Of a stretch of DNA of 64,000 bases, positions 13,201-25,239 are shown piece by piece (the first letter of the stretch is position 1; each line of letters starts with the position of its first letter). This stretch comes from Kondoa malvinella (Eukaryota; Basidiomycota; Agaricostilbomycetes; Agaricostilbales; Kondoaceae): assembly GCA_039545315.1 (NCBI GenBank), contig BCIM01000010.1, positions 632,441 through 696,440 of the forward strand, in the 5' to 3' direction. The notes beneath the pieces were generated by a model, which worked only from the letters and a program-made list of their open reading frames with translations, made no database searches and was not told where the DNA came from. The translations under genes and the position numbers were made by a program.

Positions 13201-15007
13201 GCATTCCAGCAAGCGGAACCGGGCGAGCTCACGAGAAATGTTCGGCAATCAATAAATCACCACCATCAATCATCTCCACTGCCCTAGACAAGAAGTTCCA
13301 TTCCCTCTCTACAATATCCGTCTCTTTCAAGTAAATCGCCTTACTACCGCTCTTCAACTTCCAATGCAACAATTTGAAAAAGAACCTCAAGGCATCTTGT
13401 AGTACCGAATTAAAGCTATCGAGGGATACAGGTGGCAAGACCCAACCACCTTCTGGATCAGGATGAATAGTTTCGAGGTAGTTCTTCTTCATTTGCGTAG
13501 CTAATGTTAGACCGGCTCGGAAATCGTCTGTGAGTTGATCGATAAGGACAATGGAGGGATCATCTTTGTTGACTCTGGAAGCGGAATCGAGGCGGAGGAA
13601 AATAGCTTCCCTCATTAGGTTCATGGGGAAATTGATAATGGCAATCAAGTCATCTGAGAAAGGTGGTAAGCCGATTTCAGTAAAATGCGCTCGGTTGGCA
13701 ATGATGGTTTCTTTTGCTGCTTGAATTAGTGGGTAGATGTCGGTTAGGATACCTTTGGCAAAGGTGGAAGTGAGGGATTCTTCTTTCAGCATGCGTTCGA
13801 CGAAAGTAGAGGAATCGAGAATCTTGCGCTGGTTGTCCGTCTCTATAGCAGGTGAAGTTGGATCACCCAACTTTTCAAGGTTGGGTTTAGTGATTTCCAG
13901 CGTTTCGGAGCCGGTCCATTTTTGCAAGATGCCAAGATACATCTGCAGACGTGTCGTGATGGTGACCCAGCTTTGTAACGCATCAAGACGATCGATAATC
14001 TCTTGTTTGTTTGCCATTTCATTTGCTGAGCGAAGAGCTGCGATTGAAGGATAGAGCGACATTGCCCATTGAGTTTTCGCTAGTAGTATCTGAACTTGTT
14101 CTGCTGCTTGAGCGGCACTCGTTTCTGGCGATTCATCAGCAGGAGCTTGGATCTTGAAATTGGCCACGTCGTTAAATATAGCTGTAATGTGTGCTCGAGC
14201 TTCATGCAAGAACCGAGTCTCTGCTTCTATAGTGCGGTTTCGGACGAAAGCGCGTATACCGAGCCAGATTTGACGCATTTGATATTTCCTCTGCCCGGAT
14301 GAGTCGTCCAGTTGATGAATGGCAGTACCAGACAATCGATTCTTTTCAGATTTGAGCACATCGCCTTCGAGGACGTTGGCCAACATGTTTTGCCATGCGT
14401 AGCGTTCTTGTTCATTTTCAGATTCTTCGTCTTCTTCACTGTTGGACATGGAGCCTTCACTAGATGAACGAGGCAACTCTTCCCCTTCATCGCCATCGGG
14501 TGAAGAAGGTCCATGGGTGTGATCTGAATTGGCTCGATATGACACATCATAGCTCCTTGCAACAGGTCTCTTGGGGAATTGAGACATGGACATGTTCCAC
14601 CTCTCCTGAGCCGACTTGTCGCTGATCCGAGGTTCGTTCTCTAGCGATTCAATCAAAGCAGCATTCGGCGGCATACTGCTTTGCCTTCGAGTAGCCTTCT
14701 TGATCTCTTCCACATCCTCATCATCCGAATCCAGACCTTGCCCACGACCGTCCTGCCAACCATCGTCGTCTGAATACTCGTTATCGCTCAAATCCATGTC
14801 ATATTGGCTCGCAGGTTCATCCGCTCTTTGCTGTTCTTGCACTTTACGAAATCGATTCTTCATTAAAGCAGAAGAAAAGCCAGGCTGTGAAGCAGCTGCT
14901 TTGGCGCGTTTGGCATTGTTTGAAGCGTCAAGGCCATGACTTCGAGCAAAAGATGATGAAGCTGCTGGTGGAGGACCTGCGGAAGATCCTAAAGAGGAGC
15001 GAGGCAT
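10216..15007 (-). CDS. SSK2: MAP kinase kinase kinase of the HOG pathway (Ssk2/Ssk22/Wis4 type)
   Basis: Ser/Thr kinase that relays osmotic and oxidative stress from the phosphorelay response regulator to the HOG MAPKK. The first exon (13233-15007) has a Ser/acidic N-terminus and then the long conserved Ssk2-type regulatory region, continued in 13016-13189 and about 11357-12975. The kinase domain opens with FIGAGTYGTVYLAV, has the catalytic lysine in AVKEIRF, HRDIKPDN in the catalytic loop, LADFGSAKVL and the activation segment GTPMYMSPEV. After the kinase comes HPWIQGF and an acidic tail ending MDHRMSDP, with stop at 10216-10218. The start is the first Met of a long open frame. Several introns are only 40-44 nt. 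Order and length fit Ssk2 rather than Ste11 or Bck1. Confidence 0.92.
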
Positions 15008-15421
15008 CCTTGTACACGGCCTCAGGTATACAACAGCAGTCTCAGGGTATAATGATGCGGTTCAAGCATAAAATGCGTTGTGGGCAGCCGGATCGACTTT
15101 GGGATGTCTTGCCCAGTCCGAGTAGACATTCCGCCATCCTGTGGGACATCTCTGTTTCCGCATTGTCGAGGCCTCCGGCTGTAAAGAGCTCTCACATTGC
15201 AATGGTCTCTATCCAAGATGCTGAACAGGCGATGACCAAAGCTGCGTCAAAAAGGAAACATGGACAAAGAGCGTGCAAAATGACAATGCGCTAGATTGTG
15301 GGTATAGACTCTGTTCCCAGGCTTTCCCCTCCGTTCCTGTCTCTACGAGCTCACTGGGAAGAAAAGCTTTCGAAATGGAAGCCTTTTGTAAAGATATAAG
15401 CTGGAGTGCATTGCTACATCC

Positions 15422-16104
15422 TCAAGAGGGCAATGCAGGATCATCAGACGAGACAACCTCTGGCAGGGGATCGGTGGTTTGAGCAGAACGGATCAGAGAT
15501 TCCAACAGATCTGCAGCATTGTCAGACAATTAACCAGTACAGTTAGTCAGAAGGATCGCGCACCAATGGTGTTGTTTGAATGCCTTTCTGCAGCTGTTGT
15601 TGCGCATTCAAGATGGTCAGAAAGACGCATGCCAGCGTAGAGATACTACCTACCACGCATGACTTCCAGTCTATACTTCCAGAAAAACGTCGAGGCTTTG
15701 CTCTGGCTCAATTCAGCCAAACCTACATATCCAGCTGGTCCGAGGATCCATTTCACATCTTTAGCAACTTCCAACCGTTGACTAATGTAACTTTCATGTT
15801 CTCGCGCAAAAGTGACTGTTCTATAAGAAGGTTTGCTGAATTCCTGAAATTCGTCAAAGACGCTATCGAGGTACTTTTGCGTCGCTGCAGGAAATTTACA
15901 CTTCGTATTGATGGGTTCTGCGTCTGGTGCATGCGGATAGGGAGAGGGTGGGTGATCAAAAGCAGGAATAAAGACGGCAAAGGTGCTATCGGAAAGCCTG
16001 GTGAGTTGTTGTTCCTTTGATGGAGTTGCTAACTGCACACGAAGAGGATCAGCTTCGTTCTGAAGCTTTCATAGCAGACGGACTGGAATGGAAGTGCTCG
16101 ACAT
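15422..16104 (-). CDS. Unrecognised protein of about 187 residues
   Basis: Not recognised. A 7-codon first exon (MSSTSIP) splices by gtccgt...gtgcag to LATPSKEQQLTRLSD, giving a long second exon that includes a Pro-rich stretch and KYLDSVFDEFQEFSK. Two further exons, joined by gtaggt...acaacag and gtgcgc...ctgcag, end at DDPALPS with a TGA at 15422-15424. Phases agree throughout. It has no signal peptide or clear membrane span, although AKDVKWILGPAGYVGLAELS is weakly hydrophobic. The start at 16104 rests on the first short exon; the Met-like codon at 16038 would be the alternative. It is tail-to-head with SSK2 on the same strand, about 415 bp upstream of it. Confidence 0.65.
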
Positions 16105-16755
16105 GATTGCGATTTGGGAAGACCAGAGCAGATGGTATGTTACCAGTGAAGGGATATAAGTTGGTGCGCTGCGAGGGTATTGCTGTTTTGGATATACTGA
16201 GAGTGTCGTTGTGTTGGAAAGACAATCCGACTCGTTAGAGCCTCGTCGACATAGCGCTCGCGATATTCGCTGCTCTGCCTGCTGCAGCTCTCTCTGCTGC
16301 TGTTGCCCTGCTGCTGTGTCATAGTCTGGCTGTGAGATCTTTGCAGCTTTTGATCAATCCTGTCGAAATGTCCATCCTTTGTCAGTGCATGCGCTAGCAG
16401 GCATTCTACTCTCCTATGCACTGTCACGAGGCTCGTTTGAAAAAGTTGTACGGCTCGAGCGATCACTTTGTCTCCGCATATCGCACAAGAGCCACCTAAA
16501 GCGCGATTCAGTCTTTTGTCTGCCTTTACCTCATTCGCTGCCTACTCTTCGTGGAGTGTAACGCCATGTGCTTCAAGTACGCTCAATGACTATTCGGCAG
16601 ATAATCCGCGTGTCTGTGCTCTTGCCGAGAGAGGACGTGTACAATCGGCCTTGATTCTTTGGCTTGTTTGCCCTCTTGACTTCCTCTCTTTGACTTCAGC
16701 CAAAGACAGGCAGACAACAGCTTATCCAAAACAGCTCAAATCACTACAAACAGTC
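16105..16755. other. Intergenic, divergent promoter region
   Basis: No gene supported. This 650-bp stretch separates the start of the unknown minus-strand gene from the start of the plus-strand dehydrogenase, so it should hold both promoters. Open frames on either strand have no recognisable content. A CTG/CAG-rich patch lies at about 16270-16320. Confidence 0.5.
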
Positions 16756-17925
16756 ATGTCTAAGAACCAAGCAGCCTGGATTGTAGAAGCTGGCAAACCT
16801 CTCGTAATCAAGGAAGCACCTGATTGGCCAGTCCAGAAGCATCAAATCAAGATCCGTAATCGCGCAGTTGCTATTAACCCAGCTGACGTACACGTCGCTG
16901 TAAGTTTCTTATCTCGCTCTCCGTCACATCGGCTGATTCAAAGGATAGGCTGGATTCATGATCGAAGGAAAGCTTCCATTCATTGCTGGCTTCGATATAG
17001 CAGGAGAAATCATCTCGGTCGGTTTAGAAGTGACGAAATTCAAAACTGGCGACCGAGTCATTTGTTTTTCACCAAGTTTCGCTGGCAACCTCGGTGCAAA
17101 AAGCGGCGCTTTCCAACTTGAATCAGTAGTCCCTCAAGATGTTGTTGCGGTCCTACCTCAATCTTGGTCTTTTGTAGAAGGTTGCGTTCTGCCAGCTGCG
17201 ACCGGGACGGCTGCTGCCGCTCTTTACCCTGAATCTGGTCTCGCACTCAATCTACCCACTGCGCCAGCTAGAAAGAGTAACGGCAAGAGCGTCTTGGTTT
17301 GGGGAGCGAGCAGTTCGGTCGGATCAGTCGCTCTGTTGATGTTGGTTCAAGCTGGTTACGAAGTGTTGGCGACTTGCAGTCCAAAAAACTTTGACTATGT
17401 CAAACGTCTCGGTGTCAAGCATGTCTTTGACTACAACAGCGCTTCCGTCATCGACGATCTGCTCAAGATTATCAAACCGAATCAACAGAACTATGCCGGC
17501 GCATTCGTCGCTACTCAAGACCCCGCTCAACCACTTCAAGCTGCTAAAGTCGCCGTTCAATTGGATTTGAAAGAGTCGAGAGTCTGCACTACCAACCCAA
17601 GGTTCAATCGTGAAGGTTTGGCTGAACATGTCAAAGCCTCTGCTTGTACGTTTGCCCAAAGCTTGATTTCACTAGATACTCATGCCCGTACACAGGCTTT
17701 TCTACCCAGATCTTCCCTTCCTACGTTGCTGTACCTGGTTTTCCTCAAGACGTTTCAGTTGGCGAGAAGATTTGGGCAGACTGGTTACCTAAAGCGATGG
17801 AAGCAAAGACTATTCGACCTGTGCCTAGTCCGGTTGTAGTGGGTAAAGGATTGGAAGCGGTTCAGACGGCGCTGGAAAGGATGGCAACAGGTGTCAGTGC
17901 AGAGAAGCTGGTTGTTGAGCTGTGA
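16756..17925 (+). CDS. Medium-chain dehydrogenase/reductase, quinone oxidoreductase or enoyl-reductase type
   Basis: NAD(P)H-dependent oxidoreductase of the MDR superfamily, cytosolic by inference. Exons 16756-16899, 16949-17645 and 17696-17925 give 356 residues, the usual size. The N-terminal GroES-like domain has INPADVHVAAGFMIEG and GFDIAGEIISVG; the Rossmann domain has VLVWGASSSVGSVALLM. The structural and catalytic zinc Cys/His sets of true alcohol dehydrogenases are absent, which places it with the zinc-free branch (quinone oxidoreductase, ToxD-like, trans-enoyl reductase). The substrate cannot be told. No polyketide synthase lies nearby, so a stand-alone housekeeping or detoxification role is more likely than secondary metabolism. 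Confidence 0.85.
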
Positions 17926-18448
17926 GAGCAGGTGGCTTCAGGTGGGTTTGGGCAAGAAGGTGACGCTACTTGAAATCAGATTTTGTTCTTGTACACGCGG
18001 CCTGGTTGCTCGTGTGAACTAGTTTCGCCTTTGCATGATTATAGAACGAATTAGAGTGAGCATGAGTAAGTACAAAGACTCCAGAACATGAGTTTGGTTC
18101 AGTACAACGCAGTATGACCCTTGCACCCGCGCTTATACAGCCAAAATACACGAACCGAACGAAAGCTTGAAACTGCGAAACTGGAGAATTCGCTCATGAG
18201 GGTCGATTGAAGCACATGCTGGTGACAGGAATGCTTTGGGGACAGCGAGCGTCGTTCCGGATCTGAGTGACGATTGGAGCGCCATTCGTGGTCGAAAATA
18301 TACCTGTATATCGCTTGTCAGCTGTACAAAGAGTCTTGAACCTTCTTCAAAACGTACACCTGACATTCGTTTCGCTATTGAATGCACCCTGCTCCGTCAA
18401 GCTGTAGTCGCACTGGGTATAGTATAACCTGATCCATAAATCGTCAGC
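17926..18448. other. Convergent intergenic region
   Basis: Between the 3' ends of the plus-strand dehydrogenase and the minus-strand secreted protein. I see no gene here. A minus-strand open frame at 18133-18387 shows no recognisable motif. Confidence 0.45.
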
Positions 18449-19098
18449 TCAGTGGAACATTGCCGAAGCGCGAAAGACTCGCCCTTGTGTAGAGGGTGAT
18501 ATGTAGAGGGTAGACGAGGCGAAGAACAGGCCATTCGGCTGCCTTTGGCATCCAGTGAAGCAGTTACCAGTGGAATAAGCTCCGACTGCTTGAGTGCAGT
18601 AAGCCGGGTCGGCTGCAGCACCGAGGGAAGCGCCTGTTAGGCCCTATGGTTGGTCCAGCGTTAGTGACGATCGAACCAAGACGGATGATACAGTACATCA
18701 TACCGGCACTGCCCAGTCTGACCAGTAGTCTGGTCTGTATATTGGCAGATTGTTCGGTCAGTTGCCCTTGGATCGAAACGACTGTGCGGCATATCAAAAT
18801 TATCGCAGAGTACAAGTTTGCTGAGTTGCTCACAGTCGAGGTCAGCAGGTGTGACGGGACAATTCTACAACACCATCATTACACCGGCGTCTGCATCTTC
18901 CCAGAAGCAACATACGGGAAACATGTTCGTGCTAGCGACTTCAACGAAAGCCATGGAGGCACCACCTTGCCTAGCAGTCAAGCGACGCGTTCCGGACCGA
19001 AGCTGCGATGTAGATACTTGCCTTTTCGCAATGATTTGGTCGAGAGATCCAGCAGCGGCCAAGAAGGGTAGAACTAGAACCAATAAGGTAGTCTTCAT
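18449..19098 (-). CDS. Secreted cysteine-containing protein
   Basis: Not assigned to a family. ATG at 19096-19098 begins a clear signal peptide (MKTTLLVLVLPFLAAAGS) followed soon by a dibasic AKR, a possible Kex2 site. The first exon runs to NMFP, then gtatgt...ttgtag joins NCPVTPADLDCEQLSKLVLCD. A second intron (gtcaga...taacag, about 90 nt) leads to AYCTQAVGAYSTGNCFTGCQR. At least seven cysteines are spread over the mature part, typical of small secreted fungal proteins. Stop is taken as the TGA at 18449-18451; another C-terminal intron is possible. A secreted wall-associated or effector-like role is inference from composition alone. Confidence 0.55.
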
Positions 19099-20366
19099 AT
19101 TCGTAAAGGAGCGTGGTGTTGGGAAAGAGTGGATACGTGTAGCGAGGAAGCGCTTGCTTTGTGAGTTTGATGATGAGATGTTCGCGTCGAAGCTGTTGGT
19201 GGTCCGAACACAACACCAGGTTCCGCCTAGCAGGAGCAAACAACAAACAGGCCAAAGCGTCGACTTCTTCGATGACAATCACATCAGCAAACACTACTAT
19301 TGATATGCCCGTTGAGTTTCTTCAAGTGCTGCTAGTGACCGTTGAAATTGTCAGGCGCACCTAGCCACGCGTTTGAGTCTTTCTAGCCAAGTGCTGCAGC
19401 GCCAGCTCATAGGCTGTTCGTCGCCGAACGCGTATATGAGGGTCATCGATACAGGCAGCCGCAGATGGGCTAGCATTGGATGCCTGCCTTTACGATACAC
19501 CAAGAAATGCGTGGTCAAAGACTTTGCCCGCGCTGACATTCGCTAGAGGTGTCTGAGCTTTGATGACATATAAATCATGGTCCCAGAAACGACAGAGCGG
19601 AACAAAATTGAGCCCAGCTTAATCAAAACGCATTCGACGGAAACCATGATTGGAAGCACTTGACCCAAGCTGAGCAAGCTAGTGAGCGCATAGAGCAGAT
19701 GAAGGAACAGAGCAGGTGAAGCTTGGCAGTGCTAGAGTCCAGCGACGAGATTGTGCTTGCATACGATCATGTGAGCTTGAAGCAAGAAGGTAGAGCCATC
19801 GAAGGAGATTGCCATGATACAAGCACGACCCAGATGCAGGCACATACGAGTTAAGGCATCTTGTAGACGCCGGAGTCGATTTTTGCAATGTCATAACTTC
19901 ATAACTTCACACGATTCTCGCATTCGCTTTGGCATCTTTCAAAGCCTGTGCAGATAGCATTTTCTAGATGTATCGTTGCGCGCTGGCTTAATAGCTCTGA
20001 CAGCCGGCTACGCCAATAGAATGGAACAAGGACAAAATCGACTTGGTGACAATGGTATCGGTGCTGGCATCTGGCGCAGCTGGCCAGCACAGAGTCGCGG
20101 ATTGAGACCAAGCTGCTCATCTTGGAAAGCCTAGAAATTACGAGCAGAATGTCGTCGCTGGTGGTCTACCTTGTTTTAGTCACCGGCGCATTGTCGCTGT
20201 GCTTCTTGCCTTTGGATCAAGGGTTTTGCTTTCAATACTAGTCAGCAGAGGGAGTAATGTGTCGCGTGAAGGAGCCAATGCATTGTACCGCTACCTATCA
20301 AATTACCTATAAACAACCGCTCTTTGACTGCTCTGCCCTTTTTTGTTCTTCAAATTCTATTGCCAT
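19099..20366. other. Gene-poor stretch of about 1.3 kb
   Basis: No gene supported. It lies upstream of the secreted protein gene and downstream of GLC3, both on the minus strand, and probably holds the promoter of the former. Open frames here (for example minus 19679-19894) have no coding character that I recognise. Confidence 0.45.
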
Positions 20367-23356
20367 CTAGGCTAACGCGAGCAGCAAGAAGGTTCTAGTC
20401 GGCAAGTAGACCTAGACGAAAGGTCAACCTGGAATCAAACAGGGCAACAGAAGAGCTCACATGCAGCCAATTCGGTCGACCGTTCCATGCCTATTGCATG
20501 TTGAGTTGAGAGCCACTTGAATAGAAGCTTCGGACTTACCATGGGAGTGGTAAAGTACTCTCCGTTCATGTCAATACGATCATGACCGCCAAATCTTGCC
20601 TCGTCCGAATTCAGCACGACCTTGTACTTGCCTATCCTGCGATTAACGCAGCTTCTCAAAGCACAGATCAGAGCGTACCAGCTTCACCGCTGCCAATCCG
20701 ATAGTCGGAGTAGGAATTGGTAGGGTGGAAATTAAACAGGAATAGGCAATTGGCTCGCTCGAAGACAATGACTTTATCGGACTATCAAGAAGTCAGCACA
20801 TATCAGAAGTGCACCGCATCAGAATTTACCTCGTTCTTGAGCGAAATGTACGCCTATAAGAAGGGGCAAATTCAGCTACGATTCCATCTCGTCAGCATGC
20901 CAACTTACTTGAGGTGCACTGAGCCAATTATAGATGCTTTCAGTCTGATTCATAGCTGCGTCGAAGTTGTTGAGGTATCTATAGCGCAGCATGTGATCGT
21001 CGACGATGTTCCATTGTCGACGAGCCTGTGATTGTGATCCAAACCCATAAGCTTGAACTAAGCAAGGGTCGTCTGATGCATACGTATTGGAATGAATTGC
21101 CGTTGCCTTCGCGAGGGAAGTCTAGCCATCTACGATTTAGTCAGCACAAGGCCTTCAGCTGGATTGGAAAACCTACTCCGGGTGACCAAATTCATTTCCT
21201 TCAAAGTTGAGGTAACCTTCTCCGCCGAGACTGTGGGTGAGCATGCTGCGCATCAACGACTGGTCAGATCATCAAGGAGCCAGGTGATCACGCAACCCAC
21301 CGAATCATCTTGTGGAAAGCCAACCCGCGATCAATGACCTGGGTACGTTCCGATAAGTCGCTCATGTGGGTATACATTTCCTTGTCCATTAACCAGAAAG
21401 CAATCGTCTTGTCGCCGACCAAAGCTTGATCATGAGATTCAGCATAACAAATGCTCTTCTCCAAATGACGGCGGTTGGTGAGCGTGTGACAGATGGCAGA
21501 AAGATCCCATGCTTCGTCTGTTGATTCTTTGAGCAGTTTGATCCACATGTCTGGTACGGCCATGGAAAGTCTGTAGTCGAAACCGACGCCGCCTTCGTGC
21601 ACTGGTCGACAAAGAGCGGGCATGCCTGAAACGTCTTCTGCAATAGTAAGGCATTTGGGGTAAAGTTCGTGCAGCATTTCGTTGGCCTGTCAATGCAAAT
21701 ACCTTCAACAGCGCTCTCTGCGCAAGGTGAGGCGTTGACTGACCAGCATCAGATACCCGACAGCCCCCAAATCCACATTTGGTCCAAAGTACTCGTGGTA
21801 ACCACCTGAGAAGCCTGTTCCGATGCCATGATGGGTGTAAAGCATAGACGTAACACCATCAAAGCGGAAGCCATCAAACATGAATTCCTCCATGTAGAAC
21901 CTCAAGTTGGAAAGCAAGAAGCGAAGAACTTCATGAGATTCGTAGTTGAATAGACGGGAATCCCAAAGCTCGTGGCGACCTTTGGCGCCTCCGTGGAAAT
22001 ATTGGTGATCTGTTCCGTCAAAGTAGTTAATGCCGTCTTCTACGTTCTTGCAGGCGTGTGAGTGGACCACGTCGAGTAGGACAGTTAGACCCATGCTGTG
22101 CGCTGTGTCGATGAGCTCCATCAATTCTTCGGGAGTGCCTGCAGGTTCGAGACGCAATCAGACAAAGCTGCCTAACAGTGCTGAACTAACCTACCGTAGC
22201 GAGATGAGACACAGAAGAAGTTGGTAACTTGATAGCCGAAACTAGCATAATAAGCATGTTCCCTGTCGCGACATCAGCTTGGTCGTTGACGAGATCCAGC
22301 TGCACCTACATGATTGCCATCAGCTGAATAGTGTTGTAGCCCAGATTCTTGATGCGAGGTAATACATTGCGAGTGAATTCAGAGTAGGTTCCGACACGAA
22401 GTTCAGGTGTGGAAATACCAACTGTCAACAAAATTCCCATGAATCAGCACAAAGCTGGCTCACGTGCAAGCACTGACCATGGGCCTCATACACTTTCACT
22501 GCTTTGGGTGGTGATGGTCTAGGATGTTTGAACTTGTACTTTTGGGGTGGGTTCCAGAAGACTGCATCGTAGATGGGCGAGACGGAAAGATCTTGAGTAA
22601 CACGTCTGTCTACAAATTGAGGGTAAGAAACATGTGAAAGCATGCCACTGACCTGATCCAAGCTGGTAGACGCTCAATTCGCTCGCCGTCAGGTTTCGTC
22701 ATGGAGATCTGTAGTCGATGTAAGCGATAGCTGCGTTGGAGCATACACTATCTATTCAACCTACCTTGACTTTTGTGTTGTGAGGAATGGCAGTCTGGCC
22801 ATTGACTGCCTTGACAAGAATCTCCCAAACACCATACTCGTCCCTTTTCATAGGATGCGACTCTCTATTCCAGCCATCTGACATCCACACTCAGCTAGAG
22901 TAGACGCAGGATAGCAGCCAAAGACGCACTGAACTCGCCGACAAGGCTAGCCGAAGTTACGCCAGGAGCCCATTCGCGGTAAAGGATGTCATTGTTTGGC
23001 TGAACCAGCAGTCCAAACTTGTCGTAACCTTTGGAAAACTTGTCATAACCTCCTTCATGTTGGTTGATGGCCTCCTTCCAGCGTTGGTAATGCGCATAAC
23101 TGTTTGGCGCACAGAATCTGAGCTCGACACCTGCTGAAGGAGACGCTCGAGCCTTACCGTTCCCTCAAGCCAGGGGCAGATGGTTCTAGCCAAGGATCAT
23201 TCGCTATCACGCCTACAGCACACAAATGCGCAGAATAAGCCGCGAGAAGAAAGTATTTCATGCGTTTGCTGCGAGCTGACCTGTGCCGTCTGTTGCTTTG
23301 GAATAGTCAACGGGACCTTGTGTGCTCTGCTGCTGCTGCGAGATTGCTGTAGCCAT
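20367..23356 (-). CDS. GLC3: 1,4-alpha-glucan (glycogen) branching enzyme
   Basis: GH13 enzyme of glycogen synthesis that transfers alpha-1,4 segments to alpha-1,6 branch points, in the cytosol. The start exon reads [21 protein letters not shown] and splices to [10 protein letters not shown]. Next come [11 protein letters not shown] and [13 protein letters not shown], both typical of the fungal enzyme, then the CBM48 region. The catalytic barrel has [21 protein letters not shown] with the nucleophile Asp, and later RALC-type loops. The C-terminus has [17 protein letters not shown] and [15 protein letters not shown], ending [14 protein letters not shown]. Many 45-60 nt introns interrupt it. 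The usual C-terminal VYxPSRTA motif is present in altered form. Confidence 0.93.
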
Positions 23357-23487
23357 TGCTGTAGCTGCTTGCGAGAAGACCCAACAACGCGCTGGAGAAA
23401 ACGATGACGTGCGGGTCAGACTGCCGCCCACCCGACAAGATGGGGAAGGAAAGGCTCAAAAGGTCTATACACAGCGCTCTAATGCAT

Positions 23488-24801
23488 TCAAGGATCCAGC
23501 AGGCTTTTCCCGACCTTCAGTTCGCCAAACTCGCTCAGGCCATCATAAGTGATTCGATAAACGCGAGGGCTTCCCAAACTAGCACAGAGCATCAGCACAG
23601 ATAAGCATGAGCAGATTTTGACTGACAATCTGCGCAAAGCCTCGTGCGTGCTTCCTGGTCCTGAAGATAAAGTAGCTTCAACCGTCATGTCCGCTTCGAA
23701 ACTTCTATCACTTCCGCTTGGGAGAGCAAGAAGAACGGCCAGGTCGAGTGACTTTTCCACTCCGTCTCGTCTGTTCCGGTCTGAGCTTGGTAGTGCGAAG
23801 ACAAGGCAAAACGTACGCTACTGGATCTTCTCGTAGACTGAAGAGCGCCGAGCTGGTTTCAATACCGCTTCCCCTTTGATCCGGATCAGTGCCACTCGGC
23901 TTATCGACAGAGAAACTGACTGGATATCAGCATGCTTTGCAACCCGTCAGCCGTTTGGACTAGACAAGTGATGCAGACATACCGTTTGATAGCTCCATTC
24001 CATACTGCTCGACGCATCTAGGTGAAGGCTTCCATAAGGATCAAAGCCCAGATTCACACCACCCGTCTTTGAGATAGTACGCTTGATCTCAGTCGAGTCC
24101 TTTGTCGATGCAGTAGCAAAAGACGGATAGATCGCTTTGATTACTGGAGAAGGTTTGTAGTCATTGCCGATTGAAGAGGTAAAGTTGAGTCGAATCTCGC
24201 AGTCTTTGATACGTGTCTGCGAGAGTGGATGGAAGATGACGCGAAAGCCTAGGATAGCAGACGGCCAAGGTGCTAAAGTATTGGTGGGAGGCTAAAAGAC
24301 GATGAGCTACATCAAGAAGTTGGTACGACTGTGCGTACATAGAGACTGTGAGCTAGACAAAGGCTTAGCGCGGCAGTCGGAGACCCAAGTCGAAAGCTTA
24401 CTTTTACTGACTAATAATCTAGACCTTGGCATCTGGACGTCCGCTACCAACATGCTGGGTGACTGAGCTACTGCTGCTTCTGGTGTAGCACTACGAGACG
24501 ATCGAAACAAGCTTTGAGTAGTGAATTTGGGCGAGGCGCGAAGGTTCTCTTGCTTTGGCGAGGATTCTCGTCTCTTGCGATCTGGAGCAGCAGCGGCGGT
24601 CTTGTGGCCAAAGAGGTCATCTTCGCCCTCGAAAGATAGAAGCCGATTGTGAGGCGAGGACGGAGGAGTGGATTGTCGTAGACTGATGTCGAGAGTTCTC
24701 TCGGACGGGTTGCTGACTGCTCGAGATTCTGGTCGTGGGCTCGTTGAAGAGGGTCTGGAGGCTCGAGAGGATGTAAATGTAGCTAGAGGTGGGAACTGCA
24801 T
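23488..24801 (-). CDS. Unrecognised fungal protein, Ser-rich N-terminus and conserved-looking C-terminal domain
   Basis: Not recognised. The first exon starts MQFPPLATFTSSRASRPSS and is a Ser/Pro/Arg-rich, probably disordered segment with many possible phosphorylation sites and basic clusters (DRKRRE). After introns near 24300-24420 comes a more ordered part: APWPSAILGFRVIFHPLSQ, DCEIRLNFTSSIGNDYKPSP and VNLGFDPYGSLHLDASSSMEW, which looks beta-rich. The C-terminus ends VYRITYDGLSEFGELKVGK with TGA at 23488-23490. It is tandem with GLC3, about 130 bp upstream. The exon order is only partly resolved around 23820-23980. Confidence 0.6.
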
Positions 24802-25239
24802 TGTGACAGACTAGTGTTCACTGAAGCAGCACGAGGCTCGCGCTCGCTAGGATGCAAGGCTGCGATCTGCCAGTGATAGCAAGACAGAAATGTCAAGATT
24901 CTGGTAGTAGCAGAACAAGAGAGAAAGAGACGAGCGACACTGTAGCTCAGGAGTTCGTCTGTCTTCTGATCGAGATGTTGCTTAAGCCTTCCGACCATAC
25001 TCTCTATTGTGCAAGGGGAGCTTAGTTGCCATGCTGGAGCAAGTACTATCTGACTGCACGCTGAGGCATCTGGCATGGCTGTCACACTCTAAGGCAGATG
25101 GATTATTGAAAAAGTCTCCGTTTGATCCGACGCACGTAAGCAGCGCTACTACATAGACGAGCACAAAGAATGCATTGCATCTGGTACTGCAGCCTGAAAC
25201 CTTCACTCGATGACCAGCACCTTACTCAAACGCAAGCGG
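24802..25239. other. Short intergenic stretch
   Basis: No gene supported in this 438 bp. It lies between the start of the Ser-rich protein gene and the stop of the cutinase-like gene, both on the minus strand, so it should include the promoter of the former. Confidence 0.45.

Noticed and set aside
16468..17121. Plus-strand frame extending across the dehydrogenase start
   Set aside because: It reads through the first intron in another frame; the conserved enzyme starts at 16756.
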